From Waddliaceae bacterium (GTDB lineage: Bacteria > Chlamydiota > Chlamydiia > Chlamydiales > JABHNK01), in the NCBI GenBank assembly GCA_018694295.1, contig JABHNK010000003.1, forward strand, positions 1 to 34,418: a stretch of 34,418 nt of DNA, read 5' to 3'. Numbering within the stretch: position 1 is the stretch's first letter; each line of letters starts with the position of its first letter. The position numbers and the translations under genes were made by a program. Below are positions 25,060 to 31,823 of the stretch, one piece after another. The notes under the pieces are model-generated. The model did not search any database, was not told the origin of the DNA, and saw nothing but the letters and a program-made list of their open reading frames with translations.

Positions 25060-26061
25060 ATGCCAGAATATATTCCTACAGACAGCACTTATATTCCTAC
25101 TACGGAAGCGTACACCATGCCTCCGGAAGGGCTAAACAACGAATACGTTCCAATGTGGTGGGCATACCAGGAGTTTGCTACTCCTCCTACTCTTGATGAT
25201 TTCAATGAAAAAAAAGACGGTTATTTCGCAGATCGTAATGCTGGTGACTTTTTTTATATTTTTGATACCGATGCTTTTAGTGATGTCGATATACCCACTT
25301 CCGAAGACGAATTCACCTCACTACATTATAATAGCGATGTTTTTCTTCTAGATTTTACACGTTTCTTAAGCGGCATCAATGCACTTCGCAACACCGCCTT
25401 TGCCACTGGCGGCCTTGAGACCAAGATACAATACGGTCTTATTGTCGAGGCCAACGATCTTCTTACTAACAAGCTTGCGTCTCAAAATTCCGCCCTTATC
25501 GAATCGAATAAAATCCTTAAAGTTCTTAATGAGATGTTTGGCATCTACAACAAACAAGGAGAGCCTATCACCATTAAAGTTACTCTTAACGACGATACTG
25601 TTGAAGAGGCTCTGTCTGACACTCTCGTTCCAGGTGACGGAGTCAACGAATATTTCCACGAAACAACGAGTACTCTTACCGCAGACGATTACGAAGACCT
25701 CAACGCCTTATATCACACTCTAAGCAGCGAGTTATTGTCGTCAATAAGAGACTCTGATCTTCAAGATGAGATCCAAGGAGTCATCAGTAAATTCGAGGAT
25801 TTTTATACGACAGAAGAAATTGATGATGCTCAGCTAATTCTACTACAAGACAACTGGCAGAACGACAAAGACGACGATGGCGATCATTCTGCTGTTGGTG
25901 CTTCGTTCCGTAACTCTATTATCGCCTTAGAGTCTCAGAATGACAATGCTCGTGACGAGTTACGCAAGGCGATGTTCACCTTCCAGGAATTTTACAAGAC
26001 GGCGGCGTCTCTTATTTTCAAACTCACCAACGTCTTAGAAAAAATCGCCGGAAAGATATAA
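25060..26061 (+). CDS. Unrecognised protein, family-of-six member 3 (first gene of operon)
   Basis: The 333-aa acidic protein has no signal peptide, membrane segment or domain I recognise. Its plan is shared with the next three genes: an N-terminal Tyr/Pro-rich region (EYVPMWWAYQEFATPP), a conserved helix at about 125-170 (IQYGLIVEANDLLTNKLASQ..LNEMFGIYNKQG), a variable acidic middle (about 170-280), and a C-terminal block with FRNSIIALESQNDNARDELR followed by AMFTFQEFYKTAASLIFKLT. Two long helices bracketing a variable middle recall, in layout only, T3S tip or filament proteins. The N-terminal 15 residues repeat a YIPT(D/T) motif. RBS GAGGA; 18 bp to the next gene. Confidence 0.75.
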   Translation: MPEYIPTDSTYIPTTEAYTMPPEGLNNEYVPMWWAYQEFATPPTLDDFNEKKDGYFADRNAGDFFYIFDTDAFSDVDIPTSEDEFTSLHYNSDVFLLDFTRFLSGINALRNTAFATGGLETKIQYGLIVEANDLLTNKLASQNSALIESNKILKVLNEMFGIYNKQGEPITIKVTLNDDTVEEALSDTLVPGDGVNEYFHETTSTLTADDYEDLNALYHTLSSELLSSIRDSDLQDEIQGVISKFEDFYTTEEIDDAQLILLQDNWQNDKDDDGDHSAVGASFRNSIIALESQNDNARDELRKAMFTFQEFYKTAASLIFKLTNVLEKIAGKI

Positions 26062-26079
26062 TATATTAAGGAGAAAGCT

Positions 26080-27123
26080 ATGACAGACATAACATCAATA
26101 ACAAACTCTTCAGCGGCGTTTTCAGATCTCGCCCAACCATACCATGCTACTTTTTATGCGGTATATTCTGCGTTGCTTCCCAACAATAACCTTGCCAAAT
26201 TCAATGAAGACCTTGGAAACTTCGCTAATGAATATAGCTTCGACACCACCCTCCCCGCAAATTTCGACATAGATAACGTGTCTGCTCGCGATTCCTGGAT
26301 TACTTATCTCCAGGAGATTCATTCTGTATCAAATCCTTTCTATTACTCGGAATCTCTTCCTGTCTTGCTACAAACGCAATATCTTGTTATCGGCAACAAA
26401 GTCATAACGCGCGAGATGGAGCTTCTTGAAGAGGTCGTCGGATATTCCAACAAAGCTCTTATGGTTGTCGAAGACCTTATTTCTTTCTATAACGACAAGC
26501 CCGACCCTGTTTATAGAGACGCTGACCGCGTTTCTGCTGCCCCTGATGACGCCACAGAATATATGAGCGTCGAAGCTTACCCCTATGAAAATATCATAAA
26601 TGCTTGGGAGGCGAAATATGATATCATCTTCGGCAACGACAAGCGTTACCCAAGCATTGATGGAGAGCTCAATACCTATAACCTCTACAATTACCTCGGA
26701 GTCCTTAAAACTGCTATCAATGAAGCTGATCCAATATCTACTGTAGATGACGATGGCAATGGTATCTCGGAGTCGAACCTTAGCGCAGCGATACAAAGTG
26801 TTATCGACGACCTAGGACCTACCGCCGAAGAGATTGCCAATAGAAGGGCAAACCTTATAGCAGCTCACGCTTCCGACACAAGTGATGCTCGCATAATATC
26901 TGATTGGAGAGAACGTAACTGGAAAGCAGTATGGGCTGTTAACAACTCTATCGGCAGGAGGCTAAGAGATACTATCTCTGCTTCAGAGAATCTCAATGGC
27001 GATGCCGAAGCCAAGCTAAAAGAAGCTGTATGGGTTTTCGAAGAGTTTTATAAGTCTGCGGGTCTTATGATTTCGAAGCTTAACACTATAAGCACTAAGC
27101 TTTCACGCAGGATAAACAAATAA
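26080..27123 (+). CDS. Unrecognised protein, family-of-six member 4
   Basis: The 347-aa paralogue of the flanking genes starts after AAGGAG. Shared landmarks: N-terminal QPYHATFYAVYSALL and FNEDLGNFANEY; a W-x-x-x-L segment (SARDSWITYLQEIHS); the helix QTQYLVIGNKVITREMELLE through VVEDLISFYNDKP (about 105-150); a variable middle; and the C-terminal WKAVWAVNNSIGRRLRDTIS then AVWVFEEFYKSAGLMISKLN ending in a basic tail (LSRRINK). No signal peptide. The conserved ends and divergent middle suggest a common scaffold with a variable exposed domain, which is inference. Confidence 0.75.
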   Translation: MTDITSITNSSAAFSDLAQPYHATFYAVYSALLPNNNLAKFNEDLGNFANEYSFDTTLPANFDIDNVSARDSWITYLQEIHSVSNPFYYSESLPVLLQTQYLVIGNKVITREMELLEEVVGYSNKALMVVEDLISFYNDKPDPVYRDADRVSAAPDDATEYMSVEAYPYENIINAWEAKYDIIFGNDKRYPSIDGELNTYNLYNYLGVLKTAINEADPISTVDDDGNGISESNLSAAIQSVIDDLGPTAEEIANRRANLIAAHASDTSDARIISDWRERNWKAVWAVNNSIGRRLRDTISASENLNGDAEAKLKEAVWVFEEFYKSAGLMISKLNTISTKLSRRINK

Positions 27124-27141
27124 AAAAGAAGGTATAATATC

Positions 27142-28149
27142 ATGACTACAATAGAAGACTTAATCCCTCCTTCGTGGGTGACAGAGGCCGGCAACAAACC
27201 TTACCATGTTCCTTTTATACAACGATATCTGCAGTATTATCCCAATGCCACTGATTTCAGCGATTCCTCTAACTTCAATACTGCCTTAACGAATTTCGCC
27301 AATGAATATTCTTATACTGAAGACCCTGACACAGGCTTCAATGCCGCTGACGGCACATATTTTATCAATGCCGACTGGCAGGAAAAATTCACGGCCTTTA
27401 TTTCCAATGAAATCGGAATCCCTGGGTTTACACCTTTGAAAGATACGTTATCGCTACAGTCTCTTATACAATACGACTATCTTGTGAAGGCAAACACCGA
27501 TATCGCCTATCAGGTGTCACAGTTCAGCTCAAATCTCGAGACCGTCACGAACATCATGACGTCAATATCTTCTATCATGGAGTATTACAACAAGAAAGAC
27601 AACGGCGAAACCGAAGTATATTATGTGGCAAGAAATGACGATGGTGACATAACGAGCACGTATTCTGCAGAATATAATGAAGATACAGAAATTTGGACAT
27701 ATACTTTAGAAGATGGCATCGCAGTTGACGAACCTAAACTCCTGTTAGATACTGTGCTTCACACCGAAGGAGGTATTGACTCCGTCGACCGCACTGCTCT
27801 TCTTGCTGCCCGTACCACGCTCTCCGAAGCCGCCGACGCCATCCCCAACAGAAGCGACGACGCCACAACAGAATCTTCTCTATACAGCCAAGCTCAAGAA
27901 ATTATAGCCTCTATGACAAGTGGAGGCTCTGATCTCACTCTCAAGGCTTTCAATGATACCTGGGTCAACAACAGAGATGTTGGTTTTTATCTTAGGAACA
28001 CCAAGTCCAACGTCGAAAACCTGAACCTTGAGATGCAGGCTCGCTTTAAGAAGTCTATGTTTACATTCGAAGAATTTTACAAATCTGCAGCGAATATTGC
28101 ATTGGCGTTAAGTACTATAATGAAAACCTTAGCAAGAAATATAAGCTAA
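27142..28149 (+). CDS. Unrecognised protein, family-of-six member 5
   Basis: The 335-aa paralogue has the same order of blocks: NKPYHVPFIQRYLQYYPNAT; FNTALTNFANEYSY (closely matching member 4); DWQEKFTAFISNEIG; the helix LIQYDYLVKANTDIAYQVSQ to SSIMEYYNKKDNG; an acidic, Thr/Tyr-rich middle (about 155-210); and C-terminal WVNNRDVGFYLRNTKSNVEN plus MFTFEEFYKSAANIALALST. It is separated from its neighbours by 18 and 21 bp, with GAAGG-type ribosome sites, so the four genes form one transcript. No enzymatic motif is evident. Confidence 0.75.
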   Translation: MTTIEDLIPPSWVTEAGNKPYHVPFIQRYLQYYPNATDFSDSSNFNTALTNFANEYSYTEDPDTGFNAADGTYFINADWQEKFTAFISNEIGIPGFTPLKDTLSLQSLIQYDYLVKANTDIAYQVSQFSSNLETVTNIMTSISSIMEYYNKKDNGETEVYYVARNDDGDITSTYSAEYNEDTEIWTYTLEDGIAVDEPKLLLDTVLHTEGGIDSVDRTALLAARTTLSEAADAIPNRSDDATTESSLYSQAQEIIASMTSGGSDLTLKAFNDTWVNNRDVGFYLRNTKSNVENLNLEMQARFKKSMFTFEEFYKSAANIALALSTIMKTLARNIS

Positions 28150-28170
28150 CAAAAAAGGAAAAATATCGTT

Positions 28171-29619
28171 ATGAGCACATTCCTCAACAACATATCATAT
28201 GTTCCACCACCTGATGGTTCTACATTAACCACAAATCTTCCCTTCTGGTATATATACGCTGCCGTCCAAGAAAAAAACGGTGACACTCCTACTGTTGCGG
28301 ACTTCAACACCCAGGTCACAAATTTTCAGGGCGAAAACAGTACATTCACTCTTACAAGAACGAACTACAATGACAGTTTTTGGCAGGATAAATTTGCTGC
28401 TTTCCTATATCCTGCCTTAGACCCTTCGCTTCTCGTCACCCCCGAAACTTCTACGATACAGGAATTCCTGCGTGTAAGCTACCTTTCCAAGGCGAACCTC
28501 GACATCGAACACCAAGCCAACCTTCTTATCGACTACTCCGATATCGTCGAAGAAGCTCTCGAGATCCTCAGCGACCTCACGGTGTTGTACAACAAAAAAG
28601 GTGGGTCTTTCGTCAACGACGACACTTCAGCCGATTACTATTTCGAAAAATATGATTTTAACCCAAAGTATTATAAAAAAGGCGTTGAGATTGTTACAAT
28701 AAACAATGACGAAGACGCGGTTTCTGTATCCCCTGCTATTGTCGTCGCCAGCAATCTTACTAATGATTATATCACCGCTATTGCTAACAGTACTGACACC
28801 ACCGATATTACTGTTGATGATATCACCAATGCTAATGCTTTAGTTGTGCGTCTTAAAGCCCTTCTTGATAACAATGCCGGTATTTTGGGTGACAGCTCTC
28901 TCAAAACCCAATTGCAGCTTGTTTACGATTCTCTCCCTAAAGAAGAAGAATTTCAAGACGACAATGGAAACTACCTAGTTGAAACGTTAACGATACCACC
29001 TCCTGCCCCAGGCGAGGAAAACGATGACCCCACTGACACCACTGCAATCGCAATTAGTGATGCGCGCGCAATGATTGATGGGCTTGATGCCGTAACACAA
29101 GTGCGACTTGAGTATCTTGAAGAAAGAATCGATTATTGGCAGGGAAGAGTGGATAAATATGAAAAGAAATTGGATAATATCAAATGGTATCAATTACCTT
29201 TTAAAAGTGATTGGGAAGACAGATTAGAACGTTATGAAGGTTACGTAGATGATTTTCAGGCAGATTATGATGCTTTAATTGCAGATAATGGTCTTGAAGA
29301 ATACGAAGCCGCTCTCAATGCTGCGATAGTGGACTGGCGCAATGCGCATAAGGACGATATCAGCCCTTCTCTTTCTATTACAAACGAATGGGTATTATGG
29401 CAGGAGCTTCCCCAGCATTTCAAAGCAGGGGAGACCACCGAAAGTAATAATTCTGCGAACCTTAAGACGGCGATAGCGGCGAGCACTGACCGTAATGATG
29501 TGATAAAGAATAAATTGCGCAAGACTTTGTTCGTCCTAGACGAATATTACAAGTCGGCATCGCATGTCATCAGCAAGATACACACCATACTTGTATCCTT
29601 GGCGCGCAAAGGAAAGTAA
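28171..29619 (+). CDS. Unrecognised protein, family-of-six member 6 (longest, with coiled-coil insertion)
   Basis: The 482-aa last gene of the operon keeps the family blocks: NLPFWYIYAAVQEK; FWQDKFAAFLYPAL; RVSYLSKANLDIEHQANLLI to LSDLTVLYNKKGG; and C-terminal ALFVLDEYYKSASHVISKIH-type ending with LARKGK (the first residues vary). It is about 135 residues longer than its siblings. Part of the excess is a strongly charged coiled-coil segment near residues 308-375 (LEYLEERIDYWQGRVDKYEK; DRLERYEGYVDDFQADYDAL) encoded by noticeably more AT-rich DNA (about 29090-29310). The inverted-repeat element copy B begins within a few bases of the stop codon. Confidence 0.75.
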   Translation: MSTFLNNISYVPPPDGSTLTTNLPFWYIYAAVQEKNGDTPTVADFNTQVTNFQGENSTFTLTRTNYNDSFWQDKFAAFLYPALDPSLLVTPETSTIQEFLRVSYLSKANLDIEHQANLLIDYSDIVEEALEILSDLTVLYNKKGGSFVNDDTSADYYFEKYDFNPKYYKKGVEIVTINNDEDAVSVSPAIVVASNLTNDYITAIANSTDTTDITVDDITNANALVVRLKALLDNNAGILGDSSLKTQLQLVYDSLPKEEEFQDDNGNYLVETLTIPPPAPGEENDDPTDTTAIAISDARAMIDGLDAVTQVRLEYLEERIDYWQGRVDKYEKKLDNIKWYQLPFKSDWEDRLERYEGYVDDFQADYDALIADNGLEEYEAALNAAIVDWRNAHKDDISPSLSITNEWVLWQELPQHFKAGETTESNNSANLKTAIAASTDRNDVIKNKLRKTLFVLDEYYKSASHVISKIHTILVSLARKGK

Positions 29620-29624
29620 GAGAC

Positions 29625-30011
29625 CCCAATTTTTCACCACAGAGTCACAGAGCACACAGAGAGCGACCACCGCGCAGAGCGCGCGCAGCGGACGCACAGC
29701 TGTCGTCATTGTCGTGGTTTGTACTTTTTTTCTTACGTTTTCCTCAAACAAATGTAAAGGAGCAATCATATTGTTACGACAACGGCGAGAGTGGGCACTG
29801 CCGTGTCCGGGTGAAAGGAATGGCGGATGGCATAGAGTTATAGTTCACTATTTACCGTTTTTACAGCTCACCGCTCAGAAATGGGGGTCTGGGGATTTTA
29901 TAGCGTATAGTTATAGCGTTTAGCGGATAGAATAACTGATCACTGATCACTGATCACTGGTCACTGGTCACTGAAAAAGCTCTGTGGTAAAAAATTCCTA
30001 TTCCGAAATTC
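29625..30011 (-). mobile_element. Inverted-repeat element copy B (opposite orientation to A and C)
   Basis: Reading the minus strand, it begins GAATTTCGGAATAGGA and TTTTTTACCACAGAG (degenerate left end), and finishes with the CGACAGCTGTGCGTCCGCTG block and GGTGAAAAATTGGGG, matching copy A into the flank. The interior is rearranged relative to A and C: the GAACGGT array is eroded and a TGATCAC array is present. The right half (29630-29820) is highly similar to copy A, including the tract AAATGTAAAGGAGCAATCAT, better than to copy C. Confidence 0.7.
29936..29973. repeat. TGATCAC/TGGTCAC tandem heptamer array
   Basis: Five continuous 7-bp units (three TGATCAC-type, two TGGTCAC-type) lie inside element B. 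They resemble in period the ATGATCA array near 16450 and the GAACGGT array in elements A and C. Confidence 0.8.
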
Positions 30012-30012
30012 A

Positions 30013-30043
30013 TTCATAACATAGATATTTAAGTTACTATAAT
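30013..30043 (+). promoter_or_regulatory. Putative promoter of the lipoprotein-caspase operon
   Basis: A consensus -10 TATAAT at 30038-30043 is preceded by a weak TTCATA at 30013-30018 (19-bp spacer), 47 bp upstream of the ATG. The right border of element B abuts it. Confidence 0.35.
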
Positions 30044-30090
30044 TATGGCATATATGGTATGTTTATCCTTTTAATCCAGGGTGTTACAAT

Positions 30091-30552
30091 ATGCTATCAC
30101 GACTAGTAACGACATGTATTTTTATCGTCTTTTGTGGATGTTCGTCTGTCGGATCCCCTTCTTCGCACGCCTTAGAAAATCATCTACCATCTTCTGCTGT
30201 CACGATTCTTGCTGCTCCCGATGAGATACATTATTATCGTATGTCACCGAAAAGCTTTATCGGCGAGGATCTCCTCGGAGGCTATAGAGTCATCGCCGAC
30301 GAAGGTGTTGTCACCTCTTCTGCTCTCGTAGAATATCTCTCCGAAAGCGACAATTTATCGTTTTCCTATATTAAAAAGGTACGTCTTTATCCAGAATTTG
30401 GCTTTGCTTTTGTCAATGGTGACGAGCGCGTATTAGTTCTTATAAGCATAACAACGCGTCAGGTAGAATTCGTCTATGATGATGTCCGTATAATGGCAAA
30501 CTGTGATACTTCTATCGAACCCCTAAAAACAATCCTCGCAACGATAACATAA
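30091..30552 (+). CDS. Small predicted lipoprotein, coupled to caspase-like gene
   Basis: The 153-aa protein begins MLSRLVTTCIFIVFCGCSSV: a basic start, hydrophobic core and a Cys at position 17 followed by Ser-Ser, consistent with a lipoprotein signal peptide (the lipobox FCGC is atypical at -3). The mature part is a small alpha/beta domain (EIHYYRMSPKSFIGEDLLGG; VRLYPEFGFAFVNGDERVLV) with no family I recognise. Its stop overlaps the start of the caspase-like gene (TAATG), indicating translational coupling and probably a joint function, for example an inhibitor, anchor or partner. AGGGTG precedes the start. Confidence 0.72.
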   Translation: MLSRLVTTCIFIVFCGCSSVGSPSSHALENHLPSSAVTILAAPDEIHYYRMSPKSFIGEDLLGGYRVIADEGVVTSSALVEYLSESDNLSFSYIKKVRLYPEFGFAFVNGDERVLVLISITTRQVEFVYDDVRIMANCDTSIEPLKTILATIT

Positions 30553-31373
30553 TGATTACCATACGCATACGCTCTTTCTTCATAAGGATTATCTTTTCTG
30601 TGTCGTGTCTCTTCGCCGGCAGTGCTTCAGCCGCAACCCTCCATGCCATCATCGCCGCCGACACCAGCGACTACTATATTGGTTCCGCGTGTTTACGCGA
30701 CTTCGTCGCCATTAATATTCATGTACACACCATCGCCAACGTCACTGGCCTCGACATCGAAGAGCATGTTTTCTATGGCACAGACTTCAAGCCCTTCGAT
30801 ATCGTCGACACTCTACGCGACCTTGAGTGCTCCGACGATGATGTCATCGTCTTTTATTTTTCTGGTCATGGTTTCAACACCGAGGAACGTCCTTCTATAT
30901 GGCCTGTTTTAGACTTCAAATTCCATGGCCTTGCTGTCGATGATGTCGTCGACATTATAAACAGCAAAAAAGCACGCTTTTCACTGATATTCAACGACTG
31001 CTGCAATAGTATCATCCCAGAAAATTACACTCCGCCATACGTTGGGCAAGTGATCACCAAAGCGTCGCCATATAGAAACTATATTACACTGATAAACAAC
31101 TACAGAGCGCTTTTCCTTGAAACAGAGGGGGTTATCATAACATCGAGCAGCTCTCCTGGCGAACGCTCACGCGGATACACAAATGAAGGCAGCTGGTATA
31201 CCGGCTCATACCTTGAAAGTTTCGAAGAAATAGTTTCTAGTTCAGAAACTCCTACATGGGAAATGGTCTTCGAAGACAGTAATGCGATACTACAGAAAAA
31301 AATCTCCAGCGACAATGAGATAAGCAAAGACGACTATGCACAGACGCCATTAGTCGACATCGACCTCAACTAG
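30552..31373 (+). CDS. Exported caspase-like (clan CD, C14/metacaspase-type) protein
   Basis: The 273-aa protein has a clear Sec signal peptide (IRIRSFFIRIIFSVSCLFAGSA-type, cleavage near ASA/ATLHA at about residue 28). The mature part follows the caspase fold: LHAIIAADTSDYYIGSACLRD (first strand), an 'xDxxxxVFYG' region, DDVIVFYFSGHGF with the catalytic His in SGHG (about residue 106), and RFSLIFNDCCNS with the catalytic Cys in the DCC motif (about residues 148-150). A helix with VDDVVDIINSKKA precedes the Cys strand, as in the family. Both dyad residues are present, so it may be active. The C terminus (about 200-273) is short and unassigned. Sec export would place it in the periplasm or outside, unusual for a clan CD peptidase; its substrate is unknown. 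Confidence 0.8.
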   Translation: MITIRIRSFFIRIIFSVSCLFAGSASAATLHAIIAADTSDYYIGSACLRDFVAINIHVHTIANVTGLDIEEHVFYGTDFKPFDIVDTLRDLECSDDDVIVFYFSGHGFNTEERPSIWPVLDFKFHGLAVDDVVDIINSKKARFSLIFNDCCNSIIPENYTPPYVGQVITKASPYRNYITLINNYRALFLETEGVIITSSSSPGERSRGYTNEGSWYTGSYLESFEEIVSSSETPTWEMVFEDSNAILQKKISSDNEISKDDYAQTPLVDIDLN

Positions 31374-31409
31374 GTGTTACCCATGTTGGTGAACTGTACC
31401 GAATTTCGG

Positions 31410-31751
31410 AATAGGATTTTTCACCACAGAGCCACGGAGGACACAGAGAAATAAAACAATCTGGCTGGGGGATTTCCCCCAGACCCCCTTTTTTGAACGG
31501 TGAACGGTGAACGGTGAACTATAACTCTACACTATACGCTATTCCTATACGCTATCCTTTCACCCGGACACGGTAGTGCCCCCTCTCGACGTTGTCGTAA
31601 TAGTAAGATTGTATCTTTACGTTTGCTATAGGAAAAACAAAGAAAGGAAGTACAATCAACGACAATGGCGACAGCTGTGCGTCCGCTGCGCGCGCTCTGC
31701 GCAGTGGGCGCTCTCTGTGTGCTCTGTGGCTCTGTGGTGAAAAATCCTAGT
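31410..31751 (+). mobile_element. Inverted-repeat element copy C (best-preserved ends)
   Basis: The left end (31410-31448) and right end (31713-31751) are 39-bp inverted repeats with three mismatches, starting A(A/C)TAGGATTTTTCACCACAG. The interior is collinear with copy A, with one extra GAACGGT unit and differences mainly in 31590-31660. At 342 bp with no coding capacity it behaves like a MITE or REP-type repeat. It separates the caspase operon from the helicase gene. Confidence 0.78.
31465..31494 (+). terminator. Hairpin plus T tract within element C
   Basis: CTGGGGG-ATTT-CCCCCAG forms a 7-bp GC stem followed by ACCCCC and six T residues. It lies 92 bp after the caspase-like gene and could terminate that transcript. 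Copy A carries the same structure at 24594-24622. Confidence 0.5.
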
Positions 31752-31763
31752 CTTAATCTATTA

Positions 31764-31793
31764 TTGCGTGTGAAAGGTGATTTTATGTACAAT
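31764..31793 (+). promoter_or_regulatory. Putative promoter of the SNF2 helicase gene
   Basis: TTGCGT (31764-31769), 18-bp spacer, TACAAT (31788-31793), 30 bp upstream of the ATG at 31824. No Shine-Dalgarno is visible before that ATG. Confidence 0.4.
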
Positions 31794-31823
31794 AGAGGCA
31801 GTATTATTTTATTTGGTTAATCC

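Larger units (their letters stand above)
29620..30090. other. 471-bp intergenic region filled by repeat element B
   Basis: Almost the whole gap is repeat element copy B (29625-30011), followed by a short AT-rich promoter region for the lipoprotein gene. The only open frame in it runs through the element and out of the preceding gene in another frame; it looks spurious. Confidence 0.7.
31374..31823. other. 450-bp intergenic region holding repeat element C and a promoter
   Basis: Element copy C occupies 31410-31751. The remaining 70 bp contain a plausible plus-strand promoter. No convincing gene is present; frames in the element are shared with its other copies. Confidence 0.7.

Noticed and set aside
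24539-30011. A true composite transposon carrying the four paralogues
   Set aside because: No transposase or integrase gene and no target-site duplication is visible; the geometry alone does not establish mobility.
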